A stretch of DNA of 41,367 nt from Desulfovibrio sp. (lineage in GTDB: Bacteria; Desulfobacterota; Desulfovibrionia; Desulfovibrionales; Desulfovibrionaceae), in assembly GCA_031287575.1 (NCBI GenBank), contig JAITSV010000033.1, forward strand, positions 1 to 41,367, in the 5' to 3' direction. The notes under the pieces were generated by a model. The model did no database searches. It was not told the origin of the DNA and was given only the letters and a program-made list of their open reading frames with translations. Shown here piece by piece: positions 31,990 to 40,389 of the stretch. How positions within the stretch are numbered: position 1 is the first letter of the stretch; the number at the start of each line of letters is the position of its first letter. The position numbers were made by a program, and so were the translations under genes.

Positions 31990-33060
31990 CTACTGGGCGG
32001 CCTTCACCCGGTCCAGCGCCTTGCCTTCCATGGCTTCGAGCTTGGCGGGCACGGGCGGGTACCACTTGATGTTGTCGATGACCTGCTGCGGGTAGCAGCG
32101 TTCGAAGTCGGCGCGGAAGGTGGGCTTCAGGCGTTCGCCCACGCCCACGGCGGCGGTGGGGGTATCTTCGGCGTTGGTGAACACGGCCGCGTTTTCGGGC
32201 CGCATCATGAAGTTGATCCACTTGTACGCGGCGTCGGCGTTGTCGGCCTTGGCGGGGATGGCGAAGGTGTCGATCCAGCCCAGCGCGCCGGTGGTGGGCG
32301 CCACGAAGTCGATGTCGGGATTTTCGGCGTGCAGCTTGAAGCCGCCGTTGTCCCAGGCCTGGGCGATGTGCACTTCACCCGAACGCATGGATTCCAGCAG
32401 CGCGTCGCCGTTGGTCCAGTAGTTCTTCACCACGCCCTTGGCGGCAATGAGCTTGCCTTCCACCTGGTCCAGCATCTTCTGGTAGGCGGCTTCATCCGCG
32501 TACAGGGCAAAGGGGTCGATGCCCATGCCGAAGGCCTGGGCGATGATGGTGGGACGCTTCAGGCGGTAGCTGGCGCGGCCCGCGTACCTGGCGTCCAGCA
32601 GATCGGCGAAGCTTTTGGCCTCGGGCGCGAACTTGCGGTTCACGATCAGGCCGTCGGTGCCCCAGCAGAACGGCACGGCATACGACGTGCCCTTGACCAG
32701 GGTGTTCTTCTTCACCGCGTCGAGCATGGAGGGAATGAACCGGGCTGCCTCGATGCGGCCGAAGTCGATGGGCTGGTACAGGCCGAAGCTTTCCTGCACG
32801 GAAGAAACGCGGTCCTGGCTGGGCTGGGCAAGGTCGAACCCGCCGCCGCGCGTGGCGCGCAGCTTGGCGATCATTTCCTCGTTGTTCGAATAGGTCACCT
32901 GCACCTTGTAGCCGGTTTCCTTCTCGAACTTTTCCACCAGTTCCGTCGGGGCGTAGCCCTTCCAGGTCAGCAGGCGGAATTCCTTGGGCGCGGCATGGCC
33001 CAGGCAGGGCAGCAGCAGCACCGTGATCATCGACAGCAGCGACAGCATCTTCTTCGTCAT
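31990..33060 (-). CDS. potD: Periplasmic spermidine/putrescine-binding protein PotD
   Basis: The ATG at 33060 follows GGAGG and begins a signal peptide (MTKKMLSLLSMITVLLLP, cleavage near LGHAA). The mature protein, about 335 residues, has the PotD/PotF features: FRLLTWKGYAPTELVEKFEK, 'YSNNEEMIAKLRATRGGGFD', 'VPFCWGTDGLIVN' and 'IAQAWDNGGFKLHAENPDIDF' (tryptophan and acidic residues for polyamine binding), then LGWIDTFAIPA. It captures the polyamine in the periplasm and docks onto PotBC. It is first in the operon, unlike E. coli potABCD where potD is last. Confidence 0.93.
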   Translation of the reverse strand: MTKKMLSLLSMITVLLLPCLGHAAPKEFRLLTWKGYAPTELVEKFEKETGYKVQVTYSNNEEMIAKLRATRGGGFDLAQPSQDRVSSVQESFGLYQPIDFGRIEAARFIPSMLDAVKKNTLVKGTSYAVPFCWGTDGLIVNRKFAPEAKSFADLLDARYAGRASYRLKRPTIIAQAFGMGIDPFALYADEAAYQKMLDQVEGKLIAAKGVVKNYWTNGDALLESMRSGEVHIAQAWDNGGFKLHAENPDIDFVAPTTGALGWIDTFAIPAKADNADAAYKWINFMMRPENAAVFTNAEDTPTAAVGVGERLKPTFRADFERCYPQQVIDNIKWYPPVPAKLEAMEGKALDRVKAAQ

Positions 33061-33241
33061 GTGCAGCCTCCGGGTATGATGGGTTTCCCGCCCGCGCGCG
33101 CCGCATCCCGTGCACCGCGCAATTCCGCGACGGGAGCGCCCACGATGGCGCCCCCATGTTACGCGAAGATTGCGCGCACGCCACACCCGGGTCACGGCCG
33201 CACGACCACTCTTGTCAGGCTACTCCAAAACCTTGCCGCTG

Positions 33242-34156
33242 TCACCGAACGGCGTGGCGGTACCCGCTCCTTGCGGCGCGCAGTCCTTCCGCCGTGTACA
33301 GGGCCAAGGCCGCCCAGATGCAGCCGAAGGTCAACAGATGCGCGGACGTCACCGGCTCGCGGAACACGAAGGCCCCCAGCAGAAAGGCGATGCTGGGCGC
33401 GATGTACTGCATGACCCCCAGCGTGGTCAGGCGCAGCCTGCGCGCCGCGAAAGCAAAACACAGCAGTGGCGTGGATGTGGCGATGCCCGCCCCCACCAGC
33501 AACAGCTCGGTGGTCACCCCCAGATGCCCCAGCGCGCCGCCCCCCTGCCACGCCTGCCATCCCAGATAGCCCACGGCCACGGGCGCGAGCAGCATGGTTT
33601 CGATGAACAGGCCGGGAATGGATTCCACCTTCACCAGCTTGCGCAACAGGCCATAGAACGAGAACGACACCGCCAGCACCAGCGCCACCCACGGCAGCCT
33701 GCCGTACGACACCAGCATGGACAGCACCCCGGCGGCGGCGATGGCGATGGCCGCAAGCTGCACGCGGCTTGGCCTTTCGCCCAGCACCAGCGCGCCCAGC
33801 AGGGCGTTGACCAGCGGGGTCATGTAGTAGCCCAGGCTGGTTTCCAGCACCATGTCCGAGTTCACGGCCCAGATGTACAGGAACCAGTTGCCGCCGATGA
33901 GCAGGCTGCTGCCCGCGATGGTGGCCAGGTTGCGGCGCGAGGCCACGGCGGCGCGCACCTCTGCCAGGCGCCCCCCCAGCAGCACCAGAGGCAGCAGGAA
34001 TACCACCGACCAGGCGATGCGGTGACACAGGATTTCGGGCGAGGGCACCTGCTGGACAAGCTTCCAGTACAGGGGCAGCAGGCCCCACAGGCCGAACGCG
34101 CCAAGGGCCCCCCAAAGGCCCGCGCGCGTGGTGCGTTGCTCCGGTTGCGGCGGCAT
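33242..34156 (-). CDS. rarD: RarD-type EamA transporter
   Basis: The ATG at 34156 (GGAG upstream) gives 304 residues with about ten hydrophobic helices. The segments GLLPLYWKLVQQVPSPEIL, NWFLYIWAVNSDMVLETSLG and 'YYMTPLVNALLGALVLGERP' are characteristic of the RarD subfamily of the drug/metabolite transporter superfamily, and 'LGVMQYIAPSIAFLLGAFVF' closes the second repeat. RarD proteins are named for a chloramphenicol-sensitivity phenotype, but their real substrate is unknown. It is on the same strand upstream of potD, 181 bp away, with no shared function evident. Confidence 0.9.
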   Translation of the reverse strand: MPPQPEQRTTRAGLWGALGAFGLWGLLPLYWKLVQQVPSPEILCHRIAWSVVFLLPLVLLGGRLAEVRAAVASRRNLATIAGSSLLIGGNWFLYIWAVNSDMVLETSLGYYMTPLVNALLGALVLGERPSRVQLAAIAIAAAGVLSMLVSYGRLPWVALVLAVSFSFYGLLRKLVKVESIPGLFIETMLLAPVAVGYLGWQAWQGGGALGHLGVTTELLLVGAGIATSTPLLCFAFAARRLRLTTLGVMQYIAPSIAFLLGAFVFREPVTSAHLLTFGCIWAALALYTAEGLRAARSGYRHAVR

Positions 34157-34229
34157 GGCTTCTCCGTGGTGGCGGCGGGGTGCGAGCCCGCGCCCAAAGG
34201 TGGCGAAAGAATGGCCCAAGTGGTCACGG

Positions 34230-34322
34230 ATGATCGCGGCCAGTCGCGCAAGGGCGCGGCCATCGTGACCAGTCGCGGCCAGTCGCGGCAAGTCGTGACC
34301 AGTCGTGAAAGGTCGCGGCTGG
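34230..34322. repeat. Degenerate GACCAGTCGCGGC tandem repeat
   Basis: Imperfect 8-14 base units of the type CGCGGCCAGTCG / GTGACCAGTCG repeat across this stretch between the rarD start and the next gene's terminator. It carries no obvious promoter for rarD. Confidence 0.65.
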
Positions 34323-34325
34323 CCC

Positions 34326-34358
34326 AAAAACGAAGGGGGCCGTCGCCGACGGCCCCCT
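34326..34358 (-). terminator. Rho-independent terminator of the 184-residue protein gene
   Basis: An 11-bp stem AGGGGGCCGTC / GACGGCCCCCT with a 3-base loop, followed on the minus strand by TCGTTTTT. Confidence 0.88.
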
Positions 34359-34378
34359 AAATTGCGCTGGGTCGTTGT

Positions 34379-34933
34379 CTAGCGGCTGAAGGATCTGGCG
34401 AACAAGGCCTCGATGGCGGCCTTGCCGGAGTCCTCGATGAACCGGGTACCGGTTGCGGTGAAATGGCGGTGGGTAATGCGCGGGGCGGCCTCTGGCAGCC
34501 AGGCGTCCTGTTCCCAGCGGAACCAGCCGTTCTTCACCTGGTCGAACACGAACAGGGGCTTGTTGCAGATCTTGGCGAATTCCGCGCCCCAGCCGGTGCC
34601 GCCCTTGACGGTGCCGTCCTCCATCACCTCACCCACGACGAACACCTCGTGCCCGCTGCTGACCTGCCAGCAGATGGACTGCAACACCTTACGGAACAGG
34701 GGGGCGCGGGTGTACTGGCGGTTCATCAGGCGCGAAACGTAGGTCAGGCTCACGTCCTTCAGGGCCAGTTCCTCGCTGGTCAGCACGCGCACGCCGCGCA
34801 TGCGTTCCACCTGATGGCCCTCGAAGCTGTAGTTGACCTCCTGCAGGCCATACGCCTCGGCCGTGGCGCCGAAACAGGCCTCGGTCCCCGCGGCGCCGCC
34901 GCTGTACAGGATGCATTCCCTGGGATCAAGCAT
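34379..34933 (-). CDS. Conserved protein of unknown function, possible SLOG/Rossmann-like
   Basis: The ATG at 34933 with GGAGG upstream gives 184 residues. I do not recognise a named family. The N-terminus ECILYSGGAAGTEACFGATA has a glycine-rich loop after a strand, as in Rossmann-like SLOG or lysine-decarboxylase-like nucleotide-binding proteins, and the middle 'GHEVFVVGEVMEDGTVKGGT' and 'ICNKPLFVFDQVKNGWFRW' look like further strands of such a fold followed by a Trp-rich strand pair. No signal peptide or membrane segment. It has its own terminator, and the divergent side is a non-coding gap, so it is probably monocistronic. A nucleotide- or nucleoside-binding role is a guess. Confidence 0.7.
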   Translation of the reverse strand: MLDPRECILYSGGAAGTEACFGATAEAYGLQEVNYSFEGHQVERMRGVRVLTSEELALKDVSLTYVSRLMNRQYTRAPLFRKVLQSICWQVSSGHEVFVVGEVMEDGTVKGGTGWGAEFAKICNKPLFVFDQVKNGWFRWEQDAWLPEAAPRITHRHFTATGTRFIEDSGKAAIEALFARSFSR

Positions 34934-35034
34934 CGGTATCCTCCGTCGCGTTCGTGAAGGCCGGCCCGCCGCCGGCGCGATGTGGTGGCGTCGTGCGACG
35001 TGCGCGGCGGGCACCACCCGGCGACACGTCATGA

Positions 35035-35070
35035 AAAGGGAAGACCCGCCCCGAAAGGCCGGGACGGGTC
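35035..35070 (-). terminator. Terminator of the SlyB-like lipoprotein gene
   Basis: GACCCGTCCCGG pairs, with one mismatch, with GCGGGTC at the other side of a short loop (35043-35070). On the minus strand it is followed by TTCCCTTTT. Confidence 0.6.
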
Positions 35071-35213
35071 CAGTATACGCATTTGGCTTCCGGTGTACAG
35101 CGGGCGGTCAGCAATGGGGGAAGTGCCCTACCAGGGCCGACTACCCTGCTGCCTGGCAAACGGAACCCTGCCGCATGAGGGGCGGTTTGCGCCCTGCGGG
35201 CAACGGTTCCTGT

Positions 35214-35672
35214 CTAGTGGCGGACGCGGGCAGACCCGTCATTCCCCGTCAGGATGCGCACCCGGTCGCCCACCACGAAGGTTTCGTCCGGTTCCTGCAC
35301 CACGGACATCACCTGCCCGTTTTCCAGCCTGACGGTGATTTCGATGGCCTTCTTGGTCTTCATGGCCTGTTCGCCGGCATAGCCAGCCGCGCCACCGGCC
35401 ACGGCACCGCCCAGGGTGGTCAGCACGCGGCCCTTGCCGCCGCCGATCATGTTGCCGAGCACGCCGCCCACCACGGCACCGCCAAGCGCGCCGAGACCGC
35501 TGGGGCTATCCTCGATCACGGAATCAGTGATCTGTTCCACGGTGCCGTACTGCACGGTGTGCGACATGCGGGTCTGCCCGCCCTTGTAAGTGCCGCCGCC
35601 GTAGGTCTGGGCGCAGCCGGAAAGGGCAAGCCCGACGATCAGCAGCGCCACGAGGGCCTTGAGTTGACGCAT
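35214..35672 (-). CDS. SlyB-like glycine-zipper outer-membrane lipoprotein
   Basis: A 152-residue lipoprotein. The signal sequence ends in the lipobox LALSGC with the lipidated C20. The mature N-terminus AQTYGGGTYKGGQT is followed by two glycine-zipper stretches, GALGGAVVGGVLGNMIGGG and LGGAVAGGAAGYAGE, that would form a hairpin of helices in or near the membrane, then a soluble beta domain (KAIEITVRLENGQVMSV...GDRVRILTG). This is the SlyB/OsmB/Pcp pattern; relatives stabilise the outer membrane and respond to envelope stress. A good promoter (35743-35771) and AAGGAG precede the ATG. Confidence 0.9.
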   Translation of the reverse strand: MRQLKALVALLIVGLALSGCAQTYGGGTYKGGQTRMSHTVQYGTVEQITDSVIEDSPSGLGALGGAVVGGVLGNMIGGGKGRVLTTLGGAVAGGAAGYAGEQAMKTKKAIEITVRLENGQVMSVVQEPDETFVVGDRVRILTGNDGSARVRH

Positions 35673-35742
35673 CTCGTTCTCCTTGTCTTGAGACGGAATC
35701 GTTTGCCGCGCCGCCGGGAATGACGGCGCGATTTCCTATCTG

Positions 35743-35771
35743 AATATACAGCCTGAGGACGGGGGATGCAA
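35743..35771 (-). promoter_or_regulatory. Promoter of the SlyB-like lipoprotein gene
   Basis: On the minus strand TTGCAT, 17 bases, TATATT. The leader is about 65 bases and can form a small hairpin (GCGCCG / CGGCGC at 35708-35729). Confidence 0.6.
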
Positions 35772-35823
35772 CACGCCCCGGCGGCACTCGCCCGCAGCAT
35801 GCGGCGGGCACGCTCCCCGCGCC

Positions 35824-35859
35824 GGTCTGGGAACCGGTCTGGGAACCGGTCTGGGAACC
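35824..35859. repeat. Three perfect 12-bp tandem repeats
   Basis: GGTCTGGGAACC repeats three times without mismatch in the 285-bp gap between the lipoprotein promoter and the RRM gene stop. Degenerate copies follow to about 35880. Confidence 0.92.
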
Positions 35860-35957
35860 GATCGGGGCATCAGTCCGGGCATGGTGGGGGCCATGCAGAA
35901 CGCCGCCCCGGAACCCGCGGTCCCGGAGCGGCGCAACGTGCCGCGTGTGGTTCGGGC

Positions 35958-36224
35958 CTAGTAGCGGGGCGGGCGGGGCGCCTTGGGCTGCGCCTCGTTG
36001 ACGCGCAGGTTGCGGCCGCCGAACGGGGTGTTGTCCAGGGCTTCGATGGCCGCCGCCGCCGCGGCGTCATCCATCTCGACAAAGCCGAAACCACGGGCGC
36101 GCCCGGTTTCACGGTCGGTGACCAGCTTGACGGAAAGCACCGTGCCATAGGTGCTGAACAGGCTGCGCACTTCGTCCTCGGTGGCTGCCCAAGGCAGATT
36201 GCCGACGTAGATAGACTTGGCCAT
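35958..36224 (-). CDS. RRM-type RNA-binding protein
   Basis: An 88-residue single RNA-recognition-motif protein. RNP2 is IYVGNL (residues 5-10) and RNP1 is RGFGFVEM (44-51), with the aromatic residues that stack on RNA bases, and the second helix DAAAAAAIEALDNTPFGG; the tail is short and basic (KAPRPPRY). It resembles the cold-inducible glycine-rich bacterial RRM proteins, without a long Gly tail. GAGAGG lies 8-14 bases upstream of the ATG. It is probably a monocistronic RNA chaperone; regulation is not visible. Confidence 0.94.
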   Translation of the reverse strand: MAKSIYVGNLPWAATEDEVRSLFSTYGTVLSVKLVTDRETGRARGFGFVEMDDAAAAAAIEALDNTPFGGRNLRVNEAQPKAPRPPRY

Positions 36225-36554
36225 GCGAAAAACCTCTCACTAAAAATGGAACACGCCCGCGCCGTTTCATCGGGACAGGACCGATGTCCTGCTGCGCGGC
36301 CCCAGTTTCTGCCCTTGCCCCAAGCGGGGCCATCCGTCAACAGGAAACATCAAGGGTGGTGCCCCCCTGCGTGCATGCACCGCGGCCATCCCCGGCAGCC
36401 CCCCTGCCCCGCCGGGCCAAAACGGGGGCGGGCACGGCAACCGCGCGAGATCAATATCCCATGACATCAGGTACATGACATTTGGGACGCTTTTCAAACG
36501 GAACGGAATCCTCTATCCTTTTTTCATCCAACGCCGTTTCCCGAAGGGCCTCAG
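36225..36554. other. Divergent gap between RRM and GGDEF-EAL genes
   Basis: No gene is supported. It holds the RRM leader with a hairpin CATCGG/CCGATG (36268-36286), a direct repeat CATGACAT around 36460 and 36474, and a weak plus-strand promoter. Both genes must be driven from here. Confidence 0.5.
36491..36519 (+). promoter_or_regulatory. Weak candidate promoter of the GGDEF-EAL gene
   Basis: TTTTCA, 17 bases, TATCCT; four of six consensus positions in each box. The leader would be about 30 bases. Confidence 0.35.
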
Positions 36555-39500
36555 ATGACCACCCGCCGCAAGGCGCCCTGGCCGCAGGAGGCATCGCCGC
36601 ATGCGCCCTCGCGCGTGCCCGCCGACTGCCCGCGCCGTTCCCGCATGTTACCGCCGGACCTTGTGCCCGCCGTACGCCACCATGCCGCAGACACCACCCG
36701 CCGCGTTCGCCGCCTGCGCAGCTTGCTCCGTCCGCACCTTCTGTTTCACACGTTTCGCCTGCCGCTTCCCCCGTCCTCATGGCGCCTGCGCTCGCTCCTG
36801 CCGGTTCCGGCGTGCATGGCCGCCATGGCCGCCATTGCCCCTATTTGCACGATCCGCCCGGCCCTGGCCGCCACCGATGGCGCCGTGTCGTGGGACCCCT
36901 ACGGGCTGCTGCCGGGCCTTGTCGCCGGGCTGGTGCTGGGCCTGCTGGCTGGTTTGCGGCTGCGGCGCGGCAGGACCACCGGCACGGGGCAGGATGCCCC
37001 ACGGAACGCGCAGCCGCGTCATGCGGGCCACGCATCCGCTTCGGGTCACACCGGTATTTCGAATCTGGCAGACGCTTCGAATCAGGCGGGCGACCTGGAC
37101 CGCGCCCGCGAGCAGTACCACGCCATCTTCACCAGCGCGCCGGTGGGCATCTTCCGCGTGACGCCCGAAGGCCGCTACGAGAACGTCAACCCGGAATACG
37201 CGCGCATCTGGGGCTGCCCCACCACGGAAGAAATGCTGGATTGCGTCTCCGACATTCCCAGGCAGATGTACGCCAACCCCGGCGACCGCCAGCGCTTCGT
37301 GGGTGCGTTGCAGGCCACGGGCCGCGTGGACCGCATGGAACTGCGCCTCAAGCGGCGCGACGGCAGCCTGTTCTGGGGGCTGGTCAGCGCGCGCCTGGTG
37401 CGCGGCCCGGCTCCGGCCCAAACTGGCCAGACGGGCGGCCCGGACAGCACGGACAATGCCGCCGACAAGGCGGGGAACACCCCGGCGGAGGTCGACTACA
37501 TCGACGGCTTCGTGCTGGACATCACCGAGCAGAAGGTGATGCAGGACCAGCTTTCCGAGGCGTGGCGCAGGCTGCGCGACATCATCGACTTCCTGCCCGA
37601 TGCGGCCCTGGTGCTGGATGCAAACCGCCGGGTTACCGCCTGGAACCGCGCCATGGAGGAAATGACCGGCCATTCCGCCAGCGAGATGCTGGGGCGCGGC
37701 AATTTCGAATACGCCCTGCCCTTCTACGGCGAGCGCATCCCCCTGCTGGGCGACCGGTTCTTTTCCCCCGGCTTGCCGCTGCCCAGCCACTACACCATGT
37801 TCGGCGAACAGGGCGACAAACTGACGGCGGAAGCCTACGTGCCCACGTTGTACGGCGGCCGGGGCGCCCACGTGTGGACCGTGGCATCCGCCCTGCGCGA
37901 TGGCGAAGGGCGCCTCGCCGGGGTCATCCAGACCATCCGCGACATCACCGAGCGGCGCAATCAGGTGCTGGAACTGGAACGAAGCCGCCAGCGCTACGAC
38001 ATGGCCATTTCCGCCACCAATGACGGCATCTGGGAGTGGGAACTGGCCACCAACACCCTGTACCATTCGCCGCGCTGCCTCGAAATCATGGGCCGCGCCC
38101 CCGACGCGGCGCTTTCGCCCATGGACATCGCGGGCATCCTGCACCCGGAGGACAGGCTGGGCGTGCTGTCGGAGGTGCGCCGCATCACCGGAGAGGACGC
38201 GGAGCGCTTCGAGCATGAATTCCGCATCCGCCACACCGACGGCACGTGGCGCTGGGTGCTGGCGCGCGGCGCGGCCCGGCGCGGCCCCGGCGGGCGCCTG
38301 AACCGGGTGGCCGGGGCCCTGGCGGACATCACCGACCACAAGCAGGGCGACGCCATCGCGGGCATCCTGTTCCACATCGCCAACGCCATCAACGAAACGC
38401 GCGACCTGGACGAACTGTTCCTGTCCATCCATGCGGCCCTGCGCCGCCACGTGCAGGCCCCCAACTTCTTCATCGCCCTGGTCAACGAATCGGAAGACCG
38501 GCTGGACTTCGCCTACTTCGCCGACGAGCGCGACGCCCGCTACAACCCGGTGGAGCGCATTTCCGACCCCGGCGTGCAAAGCCCCACCCTGGAGGTCATC
38601 CGCACCGGCAGACAGGTGCACCTGCACAGCAACGACATCGAGGCGCGCCCGGTATTCGGTGCGCGCCCGGCGGCCTGGCTGGGCACCCCGCTGCGCTCGC
38701 GCGGCAAGGTCATCGGGGCCATGGTGGTGCAGCACTACGAGGATTCGGAATTCTTCTCGGCCCGCGACGCGGAACTGATGGTGCCGGTGGCCGAACAGGT
38801 GGCCGTGGCCATAGAGCGCAAGCAGGGCGAGGAAATGCTGACCCATCTCGCCCTGCACGACCCGCTTACCGGCCTGCCCAACCGCGCCCTGCTGCTGGAC
38901 CGCATCGACAGGGCCATCCAGCGCCGCCGCCGCAACGACAGCTACCGCTTTGCCGTGCTGATGCTGGACCTGGACCGCTTCAAGTTCATCAACGACAGCC
39001 ACGGCCACACCACGGGCGACAACCTGCTGGTGGAAGTGGCCCGGCGCATGCGCCCGGTGGTGCGCGCGGGTGACACCGTGGCCCGCCTTGGCGGCGACGA
39101 GTTCGCCCTGCTGCTGGAAGACGTGGATTCGCCCCGGCGCATCGTGCAGATCACCCGCCGCCTGCTGGCGGCGCTGGAACGCCCGGTGCGCATGGGCACC
39201 AAGGTGGTGCGCACGTCCGCCAGCATCGGCATGGTGCTGCGCACCCAGGGGTACGATACCGCCGACGCGCTGCTGCGCGACGCGGACATCGCCATGTACC
39301 AGGCCAAAGCCCAGGGCAAGGGGCGGTTCCGGGTGTTCAACCAGTCCATGCACCGCCACACCATGGAAATGATGACCCTGGAGGGCGACCTTTCCATGGC
39401 CATGCGCCGCAAGCAGCTGTACCTGGAATACCAGCCGGTGTTCGCCGTGGACGGCGCACGGCTGCTGGGCTTCGAGGCGCTGGTGCGCTGGCGGCACCCC

Positions 39501-40262
39501 ACCGAGGGCGCGGTGCCGCCAGCCCGGTTCATTCCCATGGCCGAAGAGACGGGGCTGATCCTGCGCATCGGCCAGTGGGTGCTGGAACAGGCGGCGGCTA
39601 CCCTGGCCCGCTGGCGGGCCACCCTGCCCGGCGCGCGCGACCTGTACGTTTCGGTGAACCTTTCGGCGCGGCAGGCCTCGCAGCCCAACCTTACCGGGCG
39701 CGTGGCCCGCGTCCTGTCCGACACCGGGCTGCCGCCCGATGCCCTGAAGCTGGAGATTACCGAAACCGCCATCATGAAGGACCCGGACGGCGCGTTGCAG
39801 CGGCTGGAAGCCCTGCGCAGGCTGGGGGTGGGCATCGGCATCGACGACTTCGGCACCGGCTACTCGTCCCTGGCGTACCTGCAACGCTTTCCGGTGGACA
39901 CCCTGAAGGTGGACCGCTCGTTCGTTTCCGCCGTGGCCGGGGATGCGGAAAACCGCGAGATCGTGCGCACCGTGGTCACCCTGGGCCGCAGCCTGGGTCT
40001 GCACGTGGTGGCCGAAGGTGTGGAGACGGCGGAACAACTCGCCATCGTGGCGGAACTGGGCTGCCACTCGGTGCAGGGGTACCATTTCTCCCGCCCCGTT
40101 GCCGAGGACCGGGCCGTGGACTTCATCGCCGCCGGGGGCGTTCCCCATGCTGCGAACGAACAGCGAGAGGCGGCCCAGTTGGGTGACGCAAACGGGACGG
40201 AAGATGCTGACGGGCCGGGAGAACCGGGCGCCAGCGGTCCTGCCACGCCCGAACCGCGCTGA
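36555..40262 (+). CDS. PAS-GAF-GGDEF-EAL cyclic-di-GMP turnover protein
   Basis: A 1235-residue membrane-linked signalling protein. The N-terminus has two hydrophobic stretches (about 78-105 and 115-135), followed by three PAS-like domains (about 185-325, 338-470, 478-600), a GAF domain (about 602-752) and GGDEF plus EAL domains. The diguanylate cyclase site GGDEF is intact at 846-850, with an allosteric I-site RAGD five residues before it (R837-D840). The EAL domain has E974-A-L and all later catalytic elements (ETAIMKD, DDFGTGYSS, LKVDRSF, AEGVET, QGYHFSRP), so both synthesis and breakdown of c-di-GMP look possible. The start may be further in; the ATG at 36555 has AAGGGC upstream. The C-terminal 40 residues are disordered. 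Confidence 0.94.
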   Translation: MTTRRKAPWPQEASPHAPSRVPADCPRRSRMLPPDLVPAVRHHAADTTRRVRRLRSLLRPHLLFHTFRLPLPPSSWRLRSLLPVPACMAAMAAIAPICTIRPALAATDGAVSWDPYGLLPGLVAGLVLGLLAGLRLRRGRTTGTGQDAPRNAQPRHAGHASASGHTGISNLADASNQAGDLDRAREQYHAIFTSAPVGIFRVTPEGRYENVNPEYARIWGCPTTEEMLDCVSDIPRQMYANPGDRQRFVGALQATGRVDRMELRLKRRDGSLFWGLVSARLVRGPAPAQTGQTGGPDSTDNAADKAGNTPAEVDYIDGFVLDITEQKVMQDQLSEAWRRLRDIIDFLPDAALVLDANRRVTAWNRAMEEMTGHSASEMLGRGNFEYALPFYGERIPLLGDRFFSPGLPLPSHYTMFGEQGDKLTAEAYVPTLYGGRGAHVWTVASALRDGEGRLAGVIQTIRDITERRNQVLELERSRQRYDMAISATNDGIWEWELATNTLYHSPRCLEIMGRAPDAALSPMDIAGILHPEDRLGVLSEVRRITGEDAERFEHEFRIRHTDGTWRWVLARGAARRGPGGRLNRVAGALADITDHKQGDAIAGILFHIANAINETRDLDELFLSIHAALRRHVQAPNFFIALVNESEDRLDFAYFADERDARYNPVERISDPGVQSPTLEVIRTGRQVHLHSNDIEARPVFGARPAAWLGTPLRSRGKVIGAMVVQHYEDSEFFSARDAELMVPVAEQVAVAIERKQGEEMLTHLALHDPLTGLPNRALLLDRIDRAIQRRRRNDSYRFAVLMLDLDRFKFINDSHGHTTGDNLLVEVARRMRPVVRAGDTVARLGGDEFALLLEDVDSPRRIVQITRRLLAALERPVRMGTKVVRTSASIGMVLRTQGYDTADALLRDADIAMYQAKAQGKGRFRVFNQSMHRHTMEMMTLEGDLSMAMRRKQLYLEYQPVFAVDGARLLGFEALVRWRHPTEGAVPPARFIPMAEETGLILRIGQWVLEQAAATLARWRATLPGARDLYVSVNLSARQASQPNLTGRVARVLSDTGLPPDALKLEITETAIMKDPDGALQRLEALRRLGVGIGIDDFGTGYSSLAYLQRFPVDTLKVDRSFVSAVAGDAENREIVRTVVTLGRSLGLHVVAEGVETAEQLAIVAELGCHSVQGYHFSRPVAEDRAVDFIAAGGVPHAANEQREAAQLGDANGTEDADGPGEPGASGPATPEPR

Positions 40263-40286
40263 CCGGCCCCGCTCAGTGGCTCCACA

Positions 40287-40353
40287 GGCTTATCCCGCTG
40301 GCTTATCCCGCTGGCCTATCCCGCTGACTTATCCAACGGGCTTATCCCGCTGA
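40287..40353. repeat. 13-bp tandem repeat upstream of surE
   Basis: Five copies of GGCTTATCCCGCT or close variants fill most of the 127-bp gap between the GGDEF-EAL gene and surE. Confidence 0.88.
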
Positions 40354-40389
40354 CCGGCACTCGCCGGACACTACGCCAAGGAATACATC

